Made by a program: the position numbers and the translations under genes
Shown: piece after piece, positions 37,775-46,941 of the stretch
Position numbering within the stretch: the first letter of the stretch is position 1
Layout of the letters: each line of letters starts with the position of its first letter
NCBI GenBank assembly: GCA_020848935.1
Contig: JADLHF010000181.1
Coordinates: 1 to 46,941 of the forward strand
Source: Acetobacteraceae bacterium
Lineage (GTDB): Bacteria; Pseudomonadota; Alphaproteobacteria; Acetobacterales; Acetobacteraceae
Direction: 5' to 3'
DNA: 46,941 nt
The notes under the pieces: generated by a model
The model's input: only the letters and a program-made list of their open reading frames with translations
Told to the model about the DNA's origin: nothing
The model's database searches: none

Positions 37775-38379
37775 GGCGTGCTCCTGATGGCGCGGCGGAA
37801 GATGGCGAAGATCGCCGGGGCCTGCGCGCGGACGGTCGCGGCGTCACCGGCCAGCAGCGACTGCATCACCAGCCCCTGGACGCTGCCGATGAACAGCGCG
37901 GCCGCCGCGGCGGTATCGACCTCGCGCGCCAGCACCCCCTGGGCCTTGCCCGCCTCGATCAGCGCCACCAGCCGCGCGCCGTAGTTCTGGATCAGGCTCC
38001 GCACCATCCGTTTGGCGGTGGTGTCCTGGGCGCGCTGCAACTCGCCGAACAGCATGCGCGGCACGCCGGGATGCAGGACGACGAACTCGATATGGGTCAT
38101 GAACACCGCCTCCAGCGCCAGAAGCGGCGACTCCGCCGCCGCCGCGACCCGATCGACCCGCGCCAGCAGGCGCTCGGCAACCCAGGCGAACACCGCCTCC
38201 CAGATGGCGTCCTTGTTCGGGAAGTGGCGGAACAGCGCCCCTTGGGTAAGGTTCATCCGCGTGGCGATGGCCGCCGTTGTGATGTCGTTCGGATTCTGCT
38301 CGGCGGCCAGCGCGACCACCGCCTCCACCGTGGCGGCCCGGCGCGCATCGGCCGGCAGGTTCCTGGCTCGGGCCGGCAT
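37771..38379 (-). CDS. TetR-family regulator of the exporter operon
   Basis: A 202-residue regulator. The N-terminal helix-turn-helix reads ITTAAIATRMNLTQGALFRH, then FPNKDAIWEAVFAWVAERLL, the standard TetR DNA-binding domain; the remainder is the ligand and dimer domain. Because its stop overlaps the start of the adaptor gene (ATGA), it is the first gene of the exporter operon and probably represses it. A palindrome 20 bp upstream of its ATG is a candidate operator. Confidence 0.93.
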   Translation of the reverse strand: MPARARNLPADARRAATVEAVVALAAEQNPNDITTAAIATRMNLTQGALFRHFPNKDAIWEAVFAWVAERLLARVDRVAAAAESPLLALEAVFMTHIEFVVLHPGVPRMLFGELQRAQDTTAKRMVRSLIQNYGARLVALIEAGKAQGVLAREVDTAAAAALFIGSVQGLVMQSLLAGDAATVRAQAPAIFAIFRRAIRSTP

Positions 38380-38399
38380 CGCAGTTTCCCCGAAAAGAT

Positions 38400-38413
38400 A
38401 GTAATTGATTACT
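38400..38413. promoter_or_regulatory. Candidate TetR operator
   Basis: AGTAAT-TG-ATTACT is a perfect 6-bp inverted repeat with a 2-base centre, AT-rich in a GC-rich background, ending 20 bp upstream of the TetR start. Its size and location fit a TetR-type autoregulatory operator. The match to a particular family site has not been tested. Confidence 0.6.
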
Positions 38414-38575
38414 CCAATAAGGATGCCCGCAGCGCGATTGCAAGCCTCTGCATGGGAAACGGCAGGTTCGGGTCGGTCGGTTCGGGGCGGTACGCCTGCC
38501 GCTATCGCTCTCGCTTACGCGCCGTGCGCTGGAACGAACCCCGGGCGGGCGTGCCGGCGTCGCGAGGGGCGCGCA

Positions 38576-40150
38576 TCATTCCCACTCGATCGTGCCGGGC
38601 GGCTTGCTGGTGATGTCGTAGGTCACGCGGTTGACGCCGCGCACCTCGTTGACGATGCGGTTGGCCACCCGGCCGAGGAAGCCCATGTCGAACGGGTAGA
38701 ACTCCGCCGTCATGCCGTCGGTGCTGGTCACCGCCCGCAGCGCGCAGGCCATGTCGTAGGTCCGCCCGTCGCCCATCACGCCGACCGTGCGCACCGGCAG
38801 CAGCACCGCGAAGGCCTGCCAGATCGCGTCGTACAGCCCGGCGTTGCGGATTTCCTCCAGGTAGATGCTGTCCACCCGGCGCAGCAGGTCGGCCTTCTCG
38901 CGCGTCACCGCGCCGGGAATGCGGATCGCCAGGCCCGGGCCGGGGAAGGGATGCCGGCCCACGATCGCCTCGGGAATGTCCAGCTCGCGGCCCAGCACCC
39001 GCACCTCGTCCTTGAACAGCTCGCGCAGCGGCTCCACCAGCTGCATGCGCATCCGCGCGGGCAGGCCGCCGACATTGTGGTGGCTCTTGATCGTCACGCT
39101 GGGCCCGCCGGTGAAGCTCACGCTCTCGATGACATCGGGATACAGCGTGCCCTGGGCGAGGAAATCGGCGCCGCCCACCTTCGCCGCCTCCTCCTCGAAC
39201 ACCTCGATGAACAGCCGGCCGATGGTCTTTCTTTTCGCTTCAGGGTCGGTCACGCCGTCCAGCGCGCCGAGAAAAAGGTCCGACGCGTCGCGATGCACCA
39301 GCTTGATGTTGAAGCGGTCGCGGAAGGTGCGCACCACGTCCTCGCTCTCCCCGGCGCGCATCAGGCCGTGATCGACATAGATGCAGGTCAGCTGGTCGCC
39401 GATCGCCTCGTGGATCAGCACCGCGGCAACGCTGGAATCGACCCCGCCGGACAGGCCGCAGATCACCCTGCCCTGCCCCACCTGCGCGCGGATTTTCGCC
39501 ACCTGCGTGTCCCGGTAGCCCGCCATCGTCCAGTTGCCGGTGCAGCCGGCCACGCTGCGCACGAAGTTGGCAAGCAGTTGCGCGCCGTGCGGCGTGTGCA
39601 CCACCTCGGGATGGAACATCAGGCCGTAGAATTTGCGCTCGTCGTCGGCAAAGGCGGCATATGGCGCGCCCTCGCTGGTGCCCACCGCGCGGAAGCCCGG
39701 CGGCAGCCTGGTCACCCGGTCCCCATGGCTCATCCACACCTGCTCGCGCCCGCCCGGCGCCCAGACGCCATGGAACAGCGCGCAGTCGTCGCGGATATCG
39801 ACGAAGGCGCGGCCGAACTCGCGATGCTCGGAGCTTTCCACGGTGCCGCCGAGTTGGGCGCACATCGTCATCTGGCCGTAGCAGATGCCCAGCACCGGCA
39901 CGCCGCGCTCGAACACCATCTGCGGTGCGCGCGGCGAGTCGCCGTCGGGCACGCTGGCCGGGCCGCCGGACAGGATGATGGCGCGCGGGTTGTAGGCATC
40001 GATGCGCGCGGGTTCCGCGCTATACGGCCAGATCTCGCAATACACCCCGGCCTCGCGCAGGCGCCGGGCGATGAGCTGGGTCACCTGGCTGCCGAAATCG
40101 AGGATCAGCACCCGATCGGCGGTCGTGGTGTCGGTCGGGGCATCGGTCAT
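38576..40150 (-). CDS. guaA: GMP synthase (glutamine-hydrolysing)
   Basis: Converts XMP to GMP using glutamine and ATP. The 524-residue protein has an N-terminal amidotransferase domain ([20 protein letters not shown], catalytic Cys90 in [10 protein letters not shown], and [12 protein letters not shown] with the catalytic His and Glu), the PP-loop GLSGGVDSS of the synthetase domain, and the GMP synthase C-terminus ending [15 protein letters not shown]. Length and order are normal. A 100-bp gap precedes it, after the GNAT gene, in a block that includes guaB, so the two steps from IMP to GMP are encoded close together. Confidence 0.98.
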   Translation of the reverse strand: MTDAPTDTTTADRVLILDFGSQVTQLIARRLREAGVYCEIWPYSAEPARIDAYNPRAIILSGGPASVPDGDSPRAPQMVFERGVPVLGICYGQMTMCAQLGGTVESSEHREFGRAFVDIRDDCALFHGVWAPGGREQVWMSHGDRVTRLPPGFRAVGTSEGAPYAAFADDERKFYGLMFHPEVVHTPHGAQLLANFVRSVAGCTGNWTMAGYRDTQVAKIRAQVGQGRVICGLSGGVDSSVAAVLIHEAIGDQLTCIYVDHGLMRAGESEDVVRTFRDRFNIKLVHRDASDLFLGALDGVTDPEAKRKTIGRLFIEVFEEEAAKVGGADFLAQGTLYPDVIESVSFTGGPSVTIKSHHNVGGLPARMRMQLVEPLRELFKDEVRVLGRELDIPEAIVGRHPFPGPGLAIRIPGAVTREKADLLRRVDSIYLEEIRNAGLYDAIWQAFAVLLPVRTVGVMGDGRTYDMACALRAVTSTDGMTAEFYPFDMGFLGRVANRIVNEVRGVNRVTYDITSKPPGTIEWE

Positions 40151-40250
40151 GAAGGCACCTGCTGTAGCGAGTGCGGGGTCTTGCACCACGGGTGCGGCCA
40201 CACCGCAAGTGCCGACCGCAATGCGCGGTTCAGTGCGACGCCAGGTTCCG

Positions 40251-40820
40251 CTAGGGTGCCGCCTGGGTCGCCTGTACCAGCTTTTCCAGCGGCGACCAGA
40301 CATAGGCGGTTTGCGGCACCGCCTGGCCACCCACTTCCACCAGCGATTCCGCCGCCGGCGTGCCGCCGAGCCGGGCGTAGAACCACCGGCTGGGGTTCTC
40401 GCGCAGCACCCACAGATACGCGCTGGCGCAGCCCATCGCCGCCAGATGGCCGGCCGCGGCGCGCATCAGCCGGCGGCCGATGCCGCGGTCGCGCCAATCG
40501 TCCAGCACATACAGCGTCTCGATCTCGCCCTGCCCCAGCATCTCGGCCACCGCCGGCGCGCGCGCGGGGCCACAGGTGGCAAATCCCACCACGCGCGGCG
40601 GCCCGCCATCCGGCCCCAGGTCGATGCCCGACGCCGTGGCCACATGCACCCCGATGCCGGCACGGATCGCCCGCTCGTAATGGCCGGCCTGGCGCGGCAC
40701 CGACAGCCGCGACAGATAGGCGTCGGGCAGGATGCCGGGATAGGTGCTGCGCCATGCCGCCACATGCACGGCGGCAATCGGCACCGCGTCGGACAGCCTG
40801 GCGCGGCGGATGGTGATCAC
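40251..40820 (-). CDS. GNAT-family N-acetyltransferase
   Basis: A 189-residue acetyltransferase. It opens with [20 protein letters not shown], followed by [20 protein letters not shown] (acetyl-CoA-binding motif with R/Q-x-x-G-x-G) and [20 protein letters not shown], the usual end of a GNAT domain. The GTG start at 40820 overlaps the rsmB stop (GTGA); no ATG of the right length exists. The position between rsmB and guaA suggests it may act on an RNA-modification or ribosomal target, but the substrate is unknown. Confidence 0.86.
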   Translation of the reverse strand: MITIRRARLSDAVPIAAVHVAAWRSTYPGILPDAYLSRLSVPRQAGHYERAIRAGIGVHVATASGIDLGPDGGPPRVVGFATCGPARAPAVAEMLGQGEIETLYVLDDWRDRGIGRRLMRAAAGHLAAMGCASAYLWVLRENPSRWFYARLGGTPAAESLVEVGGQAVPQTAYVWSPLEKLVQATQAAP

Positions 40821-42112
40821 GCCGCGCGCTCCAGCACCGCGGTGAAGAACCCGTCGGTGCCGTGCCGGTGCGGCGTCAGCGACAGGAAATCGCCACCGCC
40901 CGGCGCCTCCCCGGCGCCCCGCCAGGCCCGCGCCAGGGGCACCACGGCAAACTCCGGATTGACCGCCAGGAACGCCTGCACCTGCGCCTCGTTCTCGTCC
41001 AGCAGCACCGAGCAGGTGGCGTATACCAGCCGGCCGCCCTTGCGAACCAGAAGCGATGCCGCCGCCAGGATTGCCGCCTGCTTCGGCACCAATTCCAGCA
41101 GATCGCGCTCCACCAGCCGCAGCCGGGCATCCGGATTGCGCCGCCATGTTCCGGTGCCGGTGCACGGCGCATCCACCAGCACGCGGTCGAAACTCCCGGC
41201 GCGCCGCTTGGCCCATTTGTCGCCGGCAGCGATCAGGTGCTGCTCCACATTATGCACCCCCGCCCGCCGCAGCCGCCGCACCGCCCCCTCCAGCCGCGGC
41301 GCCGACACGTCGCAGGCCACGATCTGGCCCTTGTTTTCCATCGTCATCGCCAGCGCCAAGGTCTTGCCGCCGGCGCCGGCGCACCAGTCCGCCACCCGCA
41401 TTCCCGGCGCCGCACCCACCATCAGCGCCACCAGTTGGCTGCCCTCGTCCTGGATCTCCACCAGCCCGGACTGGAACGCCGGCCCTGAAGTGACCAGCCG
41501 CCGCCCTTCCACCCGCAGCCCCCAGGGCGACAATGCCGTCGGCTCCGCCGCAATGCCTTCGCCTGCCAGCGCGGCAATCGCGTCCTCCCGCGCGCCCTTC
41601 AACAGGTTCACCCGCAGGTCGAGCGCGGCCGGCACGCTCATCGCCGCCATCTCGGCGCCCACGGCATCGCCGAACCGCGCGCGCAGATGCGGCACCACCC
41701 AGTCCGGCACCTCCAGCCGCACCGCCTCGGGCATCTCGGGATGCTCCGCCGCGTGGCCCTCCATGCGCTTCAGCGCGGCGGCCTCGCCGCCCGACAGATG
41801 CGTCGGCCCGAACTGGCCGCCGGAGAAGGACTGCTTCACGCCGTCCAGCGTCCAGCCCTCCAGCAGCAGGCTGGCGGCCACCAGCAGCCGCGGCGTCACC
41901 GCCGCCTCCACCCGCTCCAGCCACCACGCCAGCCGGCGACGATGGCGCATCACCGCCCAGGCACGCTCGGACACCGCCCGGCGATCGCCGGAGCCGATGA
42001 AGCGGCGGTCGCGGAAAAACGCGTTCGCCACCGCATCCGCCGGCTTGCGCGGCGCCGCTTCCACCGCCGACAGCAACTCGATCGCCGAGGCTATCCGTGC
42101 CGGCGGAGTCAT
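40817..42112 (-). CDS. rsmB: rRNA (cytosine-C5) methyltransferase RsmB-like
   Basis: A 431-residue methyltransferase of the RsmB/NOP/SUN family, which acts on cytosine in rRNA. It has an N-terminal NusB-like helical part and a C-terminal SAM domain with CAGAGGKTLALAMTMENKG, the AdoMet-site VACDVSAPRLEGAVRRLRRA, the catalytic Cys in VDAPCTGTGTWRRNPDARLR, and the second Cys in YATCSVLLDENEAQV. The assignment to RsmB itself (16S C967) rests on similarity in length and order, not on a direct test. It lies 61 bp after guaB and 4 bp overlaps the GNAT gene. Confidence 0.88.
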   Translation of the reverse strand: MTPPARIASAIELLSAVEAAPRKPADAVANAFFRDRRFIGSGDRRAVSERAWAVMRHRRRLAWWLERVEAAVTPRLLVAASLLLEGWTLDGVKQSFSGGQFGPTHLSGGEAAALKRMEGHAAEHPEMPEAVRLEVPDWVVPHLRARFGDAVGAEMAAMSVPAALDLRVNLLKGAREDAIAALAGEGIAAEPTALSPWGLRVEGRRLVTSGPAFQSGLVEIQDEGSQLVALMVGAAPGMRVADWCAGAGGKTLALAMTMENKGQIVACDVSAPRLEGAVRRLRRAGVHNVEQHLIAAGDKWAKRRAGSFDRVLVDAPCTGTGTWRRNPDARLRLVERDLLELVPKQAAILAAASLLVRKGGRLVYATCSVLLDENEAQVQAFLAVNPEFAVVPLARAWRGAGEAPGGGDFLSLTPHRHGTDGFFTAVLERAA

Positions 42113-42173
42113 CGGCGTTGCGGCGCCGGGCCGGCCGGAACCCCGCCGCGCAGGTGTTGCACTTCGGCCACCC

Positions 42174-43724
<1,551 letters not shown>

Positions 43725-43740
43725 TTAATCCCATGGCCCG

Positions 43741-43758
43741 AACGACGCAAGCGTCGTT
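43741..43758. other. Small inverted repeat between rlmE and guaB
   Basis: AACGACGC-AA-GCGTCGTT is a perfect 8-bp inverted repeat with a 2-base centre in the 97-bp gap between rlmE and guaB. It may be an operator or an RNA hairpin near the guaB promoter. No T-run follows it on the minus strand. Confidence 0.4.
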
Positions 43759-43788
43759 TCGCGGCAGCCCGGTGCCATGGCGGGCCGG

Positions 43789-44655
43789 CTACGGTCCCTC
43801 GGCACCCCGTCCGCGAAACCCGGTGGCAATGACGTAAAGCTCGCTGCTCTCCTTGCGGCTCGCCGGCGGCTTGGCGTGACGTACGGTGGCGAAGGCCAGC
43901 TTCATCGGTGCCAGCATCGCCTTCTCCGAGCCGCCCTGGAACACCTTGGCCACGAAGGCGCCACCGGGGGCCAGCACCTTCATGGCGAACTCCAGCGCCA
44001 GTTCGGCCAGCGCGATGATGCGCAGATGGTCGGTGGCGTTGTGCCCGGTGGTGTTGGGCGCCATGTCGGACAGCACCAGGTCCGGCGGGCCGCCCATCAG
44101 CGCCATCAGCCGCGCCGGCATGTCGTCATCGTTGAAGTCGCCCTGCAGCATGGTCACGCCGGGGATCGGATCGACCGGCAGCAGGTCCAGCGCCACCACC
44201 TGCCCCGCCCCGCGCTTCGTCGCCACCTGGCTCCAGCCGCCGGGTGCGGCACCGAGGTCCAGCACCCGCATGCCCGGCCGGATCAGGTGATAGCGATCAT
44301 CCATCTCGATCAGCTTGAAGGCGGCGCGGGAGCGCCAGCCCTGGGCCTGGGCGGCCGCCACATAGGGGTCGTTGAGCTGGCGCTTCAGCCATTCCTGGCT
44401 CGCCGTGGTGCGCCCGCGTCCGCTGCGCACCACCACCGCCAGGCCGCGCGTGGCGCTGCTGCGCTTCTTCTTGCCGGCCGGGGTCCTGCCCGGCACCAGC
44501 TTGACCGCCGGCTTCGCCGGGCCAGATTTCGTCACGCCAGATTTCGCCACGCCAGCCTTCGCCGCGCCGGGCGGCTTGGCCACGCGGGGCTTCTTGCCCG
44601 CCGCCGGTTTGCGGCTGGCCGGCTTGCCGGGGCGGGCGGGAGGTTTCTTTGCCAT
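43789..44655 (-). CDS. rlmE: 23S rRNA 2'-O-methyltransferase RlmE (FtsJ/RrmJ) with low-complexity N-terminus
   Basis: Methylates the 2'-OH of U2552 in 23S rRNA in E. coli. The core (residues about 80-288) has the AdoMet motif VLDLGAAPGGWSQV and the catalytic KDKE tetrad visible as RAAFKLIEM, LSDMAPNTTG, FVAKVFQGG and SSELYVIATG. An extra N-terminal about 75 residues are Lys/Pro/Ala-rich with pentapeptide repeats (AKSGV type) not needed for catalysis and probably RNA-binding or disordered. The ATG at 44655 lies 8 bp after the Ppx/GppA stop. Confidence 0.95.
   Translation of the reverse strand: MAKKPPARPGKPASRKPAAGKKPRVAKPPGAAKAGVAKSGVTKSGPAKPAVKLVPGRTPAGKKKRSSATRGLAVVVRSGRGRTTASQEWLKRQLNDPYVAAAQAQGWRSRAAFKLIEMDDRYHLIRPGMRVLDLGAAPGGWSQVATKRGAGQVVALDLLPVDPIPGVTMLQGDFNDDDMPARLMALMGGPPDLVLSDMAPNTTGHNATDHLRIIALAELALEFAMKVLAPGGAFVAKVFQGGSEKAMLAPMKLAFATVRHAKPPASRKESSELYVIATGFRGRGAEGP
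44521..44565. repeat. 15-bp tandem repeats in the rlmE N-terminal extension
   Basis: Three near-identical 15-bp units (44521-44535, 44536-44550, 44551-44565; GCCAGATTTCGTCAC type) encode pentapeptide repeats of Ala/Lys/Ser/Gly/Val on the minus strand. Confidence 0.85.
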
Positions 44656-44663
44656 GCGGCGTC

Positions 44664-45773
44664 CTACGCCGGCTGCGGCAGGCCCGCCAGCCCCGCGCCG
44701 GGCGCGTCCGGCCGCGGCCGGGCCGGTTTCGTCCATCCGCCGGGTCCGCGGCCGGTCCGGCGCGGCGCGCGCATCAGGCGCAGCAGCATGCCCTCGCGCA
44801 GGCCGCGATCGGCCACCACCACCTGCGGCGCCGGCCACAATCCCTGGATGGCGGCGAACACCGCGCAGCCCGGCAGCACGAATTCCGCCCGTTCCGGCCC
44901 CACGCAGGGGTGGCGCGCCAGCCCTGCCCGGCCCATGTCGCGCAGCACTCCCAGCGCCGCCATCGCCGCGCCGCACGACAGCACCGTACCGTCCACCGCA
45001 GCACGGGTATAGCGCGGCAGGTCCAGCGCGATGCCCGCCAGGGTGGTGACGGTGCCGGAGGTCCCCAGCAGCACCACGCCGCCCTGGCGCACCTCCTGCG
45101 CGATGCGGTGCACCGCCTCGAAGGGCTGCAACTGGCGGGCGACCTCCTCGGCCATGGCGCCGAAGCCCTCGGCGGTGTCGGCCGCCCCCGGCCAGCGCTC
45201 GGCCAGGGTGACCACGCCCAGCGGCAGCGAGATGGTGCCGATCAGCTGCGGCGCCTCCTGGCCCATCCGCACCCAGGCAATCTCGGTGGAGCCGCCGCCG
45301 ATATCGAACAACAGCGCCCGGCGCGCGGCCCCGCGCAGCAGCGGCGCGCAGCTTTCCAGCGCCAGCTCCGCCTCCTCGCGCGCCGAGATCACCTCCAGCG
45401 GCAGCCCGGTCTCGCCGCGCGCGCGCGCCAGGAACGCCGCGCCGTTGCCGGCCCGCCGGCAGGCTTCGGTGGCCACGGCGCGCAGCCCGCTGACCCGCCG
45501 GCGCCCGAGCCGGTGCACGCAGCCATGCAGGGCGGCGATGGCGCGATCCATCGCCGCGGCGCCGAGCATGCCGCTCTCATCCAGCCCCTCGCCCAGCCGC
45601 ACGGTGCGGCTGAGGCTGTCCAGCACGCGAAACCCGTTCCCGGTGGGTGCGCCCACCAGCAGGCGGCAGTTGTTGGTGCCCAGGTCGATGGCCGCATAGG
45701 CCCGCGGCGCGGTTGCCACCACAGCCTCGGAACGTCGCGCCTCCGGTACAGTTTCGTCGGGACTGGTCATCAT
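44664..45773 (-). CDS. Ppx/GppA-family exopolyphosphatase
   Basis: A 369-residue enzyme of the actin-like ASKHA fold. It has YAAIDLGTNNCRLLVGAP (phosphate 1), the SRTVRLGEGLDESG element, LRAVATEACRRAGNG, and the phosphate-2 motif LFDIGGGSTEIAWVRMGQ. It hydrolyses polyphosphate and/or pppGpp. The C-terminal HD-like part of long Ppx proteins is absent, as in many alphaproteobacteria; the tail is proline-rich. An ATG at 45773 is preferred to a TTG three codons upstream. It is followed by rlmE 8 bp downstream and probably begins the operon. Confidence 0.92.
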   Translation of the reverse strand: MMTSPDETVPEARRSEAVVATAPRAYAAIDLGTNNCRLLVGAPTGNGFRVLDSLSRTVRLGEGLDESGMLGAAAMDRAIAALHGCVHRLGRRRVSGLRAVATEACRRAGNGAAFLARARGETGLPLEVISAREEAELALESCAPLLRGAARRALLFDIGGGSTEIAWVRMGQEAPQLIGTISLPLGVVTLAERWPGAADTAEGFGAMAEEVARQLQPFEAVHRIAQEVRQGGVVLLGTSGTVTTLAGIALDLPRYTRAAVDGTVLSCGAAMAALGVLRDMGRAGLARHPCVGPERAEFVLPGCAVFAAIQGLWPAPQVVVADRGLREGMLLRLMRAPRRTGRGPGGWTKPARPRPDAPGAGLAGLPQPA

Positions 45774-45865
45774 TGCCTGCAATATCGGGTGTCATTTTCC
45801 ACCCCCTACCCCCGCCAGGGCAAGCCCGGATTGCGCCGGGCGCAGATGTGCCCCGCAGCCGGCGG

Positions 45866-45894
45866 TTGCACGGGCCGGGAGTGCGTGTTACGTC
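45866..45894 (+). promoter_or_regulatory. Possible promoter of tRNA-Gln
   Basis: TTGCAC (45866-45871) is separated by 17 bp from TACGTC (45889-45894), with the tRNA 5' end 28 bp further on. The -10 match is weak, so this is a low-confidence proposal. Confidence 0.3.
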
Positions 45895-45922
45895 GCCGCT
45901 CCCGTCGATCGGGCCCGCCGCT

Positions 45923-45996
45923 TGGGGGATAGTTTAGCGGTAAAACTCCCGGCTCTGACCCGGGCATCCTTGGTTCGAATCCAGGTCCCCCAGCCA
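45923..45996 (+). tRNA. tRNA-Gln (anticodon CUG)
   Basis: Folds as a complete cloverleaf: acceptor TGGGGGA (45923-45929) with TCCCCCA (45986-45992), D arm GTTT/AAAC, anticodon stem CCCGG/CCGGG (45948-45952, 45960-45964), loop CTCTGAC with anticodon CTG (45955-45957), T arm CTTGG-TTCGAAT-CCAGG, discriminator G and an encoded CCA (45994-45996). CUG pairs with CAG, the main Gln codon in high-GC genomes. Confidence 0.95.
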
Positions 45997-46168
45997 CGCG
46001 CGAGAAAATGCGGGTCTTCGTATGCCATCGGGGCCTGGCACTGCGCCCGGCTGACGGCGGGCAGCGGTTCATGGAGCGTGTTCGTGGCCGCCTGGGCGCG
46101 GAGGGTTTCGGGGTTGGCGGCTTGGTGCGATGGGTTTGGGTGGTATGGGCTGCGTGTATTTATTACGA

Positions 46169-46714
46169 TTACGGAACATTTGGAGCATGCCGAGGCGCCA
46201 CCGTCCAAGGGGCATTTGAACGCGGGGGGCCTCGTGCCGGCGCGATGGTGCGCGGCGTGGGCATGGGCGACGTGAAGAAGATGGCGGCTTGCGGCGGTTG
46301 TCGCGGCTGGACGATAGGGGCGGATCGGGACGCGGCCGGCGCGGGTTGGTCGGCGCGATGGGCGGCGCGATGGGCGGCGCGATGGTCGGCGCGATGGGCC
46401 GCGCAATGGGCGGCGCGACGCGTGGCCGGGCTGGCGGCGGAACGGTTCCGGGCGGCGGGGCGGCGGGTTTGGGCATGGGGGGCGGCGGGGCGGGATGGGC
46501 GCGCGCTGTCGCGGACGAGGGGCGGCAGCTGGCCGCTGCGCCACAGCGCGAACAGGTCGGCGAAACGGCCGATGAGGCGGGCGAGGGCGGCGAGGATCAG
46601 GGCGTGCAGGGCCGCGACCAGCCCGGCATGGGCAGCGTGGTGGTCGGCTTCGGCGCGGATGCCGGCCAGGAGGGCGGCAAGCTGCGCGGCCGTGGGGGTG
46701 GCAGCGGCGGTCAT
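46169..46714 (-). CDS. Hypothetical low-complexity protein
   Basis: A 181-residue protein that I cannot assign to a family. Residues about 8-60 form an alanine-rich amphipathic helical region (AQLAALLAGIRAEADHHAAH, then ALHALILAALARLIGRFADL), ending FALWRSGQLPP. The rest is Arg/Ala/His/Pro-rich and includes repeats derived from a 12-bp DNA repeat. The ATG at 46714 sits next to a TTGGCG-N17-TATATT promoter, leaving almost no leader. I have a recollection of similar short Ala-rich proteins in Acetobacteraceae, but this is unverified, and the C-terminal part may be non-functional. Confidence 0.55.
   Translation of the reverse strand: MTAAATPTAAQLAALLAGIRAEADHHAAHAGLVAALHALILAALARLIGRFADLFALWRSGQLPPLVRDSARPSRPAAPHAQTRRPAARNRSAASPATRRAAHCAAHRADHRAAHRAAHRADQPAPAASRSAPIVQPRQPPQAAIFFTSPMPTPRTIAPARGPPRSNAPWTVAPRHAPNVP
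46348..46419. repeat. 12-bp tandem repeat, six units
   Basis: Six 12-bp units (GGGCGGCGCGAT type; units begin at 46348, 46360, 46372, 46384, 46396 and 46408) encode His/Arg/Ala repeats (RAAH, RADH) on the minus strand. Variable copy number between strains would change length in four-residue steps without frameshift. Confidence 0.85.
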
Positions 46715-46720
46715 GGGGAT

Positions 46721-46749
46721 AATATACCTAGTCCGCAGGACCGCGCCAA
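46721..46749 (-). promoter_or_regulatory. Promoter next to the hypothetical gene start (nearly leaderless)
   Basis: On the minus strand TTGGCG (46744-46749) is followed by 17 bp and TATATT (46721-46726), a good sigma-70-type promoter. The ATG begins only 6 bases after the -10 box, so the transcript would start at or near the A of ATG. Confidence 0.55.
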
Positions 46750-46880
46750 GCGGGATTGCGCGTACGAAGCGCGACGACCCAAGCACCCCGGGCGGTTGCG
46801 CATCGTGCGGGGACTCCATCCCGGCTCCCGGCCGCCAACGCCATCGGCGCCGCCGTTGCGGCAAGACAGGCAAAGGGGTC

Positions 46881-46928
46881 TGGGGCCGATGGCCCCAGCG
46901 GGGTGCAGGGGCAGAGCCCCTGCCCTTT
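46881..46928. terminator. Double-hairpin intergenic element
   Basis: Two adjacent perfect hairpins: TGGGGCC-GAT-GGCCCCA (46881-46897) and GCAGGGGC-AGA-GCCCCTGC (46905-46923), followed by CCCTTTCTTC. The second resembles a factor-independent terminator. Together they look like a dispersed GC-rich intergenic element associated, from memory, with Acetobacteraceae. Confidence 0.6.
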
Positions 46929-46941
46929 CTTCCCGAGCTAG

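Noticed and set aside
45923-46168. tRNA-Gln as an integration site with a mobile element
   Set aside because: No integrase and no duplicated tRNA 3' end were found downstream within the window.

Overview
The window is a contiguous, very GC-rich stretch (strong G/C preference at third codon positions) of a bacterial chromosome. Gene content and protein style point to an alphaproteobacterium, most likely Acetobacteraceae (Rhodospirillales): a Ppx/GppA-rlmE-guaB-rsmB-guaA housekeeping block, a proton-translocating transhydrogenase pntAA/pntAB/pntB, an N-type ATPase operon, FecR-like and CHAP envelope proteins, and two kinds of intergenic hairpin element (about 24421-24470 and 46881-46928) that I associate with this family. 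No phage, IS element or CRISPR array was seen.

Layout. 1-8086 (minus): a branched-chain-amino-acid/amide-type ABC importer (LivK-like binding protein, LivH, a fused LivM-LivG, LivF), then a small tyrosine-phosphatase-like gene overlapping livF, then a second ABC importer of the SsuABC/TauABC type whose permease runs off the left edge. 8266-14708: mixed housekeeping and metabolic genes (uup, rhodanese, DUF1028 protein, mobA, SDR, P-loop kinase-like protein, enoyl-CoA hydratase, msrA). 14863-21512 (minus): a complete nine-gene N-ATPase operon in the order atpD-C-Q-R-B-E-F-A-G, whose c subunit carries the residues expected of a Na+-binding ring. 21574-24340: a remnant, a membrane protein, a FecR/DUF6600-like secreted protein and a small lipoprotein. 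24492-27468 (minus): three-gene NAD(P) transhydrogenase.

27829-34618: a RidA-family protein, an AT-richer regulatory gap with a perfect DnaA box, a CHAP-domain cell-wall enzyme, a two-gene chromate transporter, a serine/alanine-glyoxylate aminotransferase, an ArsC/Spx-like protein, a luciferase-like monooxygenase, a staphylococcal-nuclease-like gene broken by a 19-bp tandem duplication, and a small membrane protein. 34670-38379 (minus): a TetR-HlyD-FtsX/MacB permease-ATPase exporter operon with a palindrome upstream of the regulator. 38576-45773 (minus): guaA, GNAT acetyltransferase, rsmB, guaB, rlmE and Ppx/GppA. 45923-45996: tRNA-Gln(CUG). The right end has a low-complexity hypothetical gene and a hairpin-rich repeat.

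Functional threads: energy coupling (N-ATPase plus transhydrogenase), nutrient uptake (two ABC importers), GMP synthesis together with RNA modification, and envelope maintenance and export. Many neighbours overlap by 4 bp (ATGA/GTGA), indicating translational coupling. The most notable oddities are the phosphatase coupled to the importer, the fused LivMG with a degenerate ABC signature, the frameshifted nuclease, a hairpin that includes the chrA start codon, and the regulatory gap before the CHAP gene. All functional calls are from reading the sequence; no database search was run.
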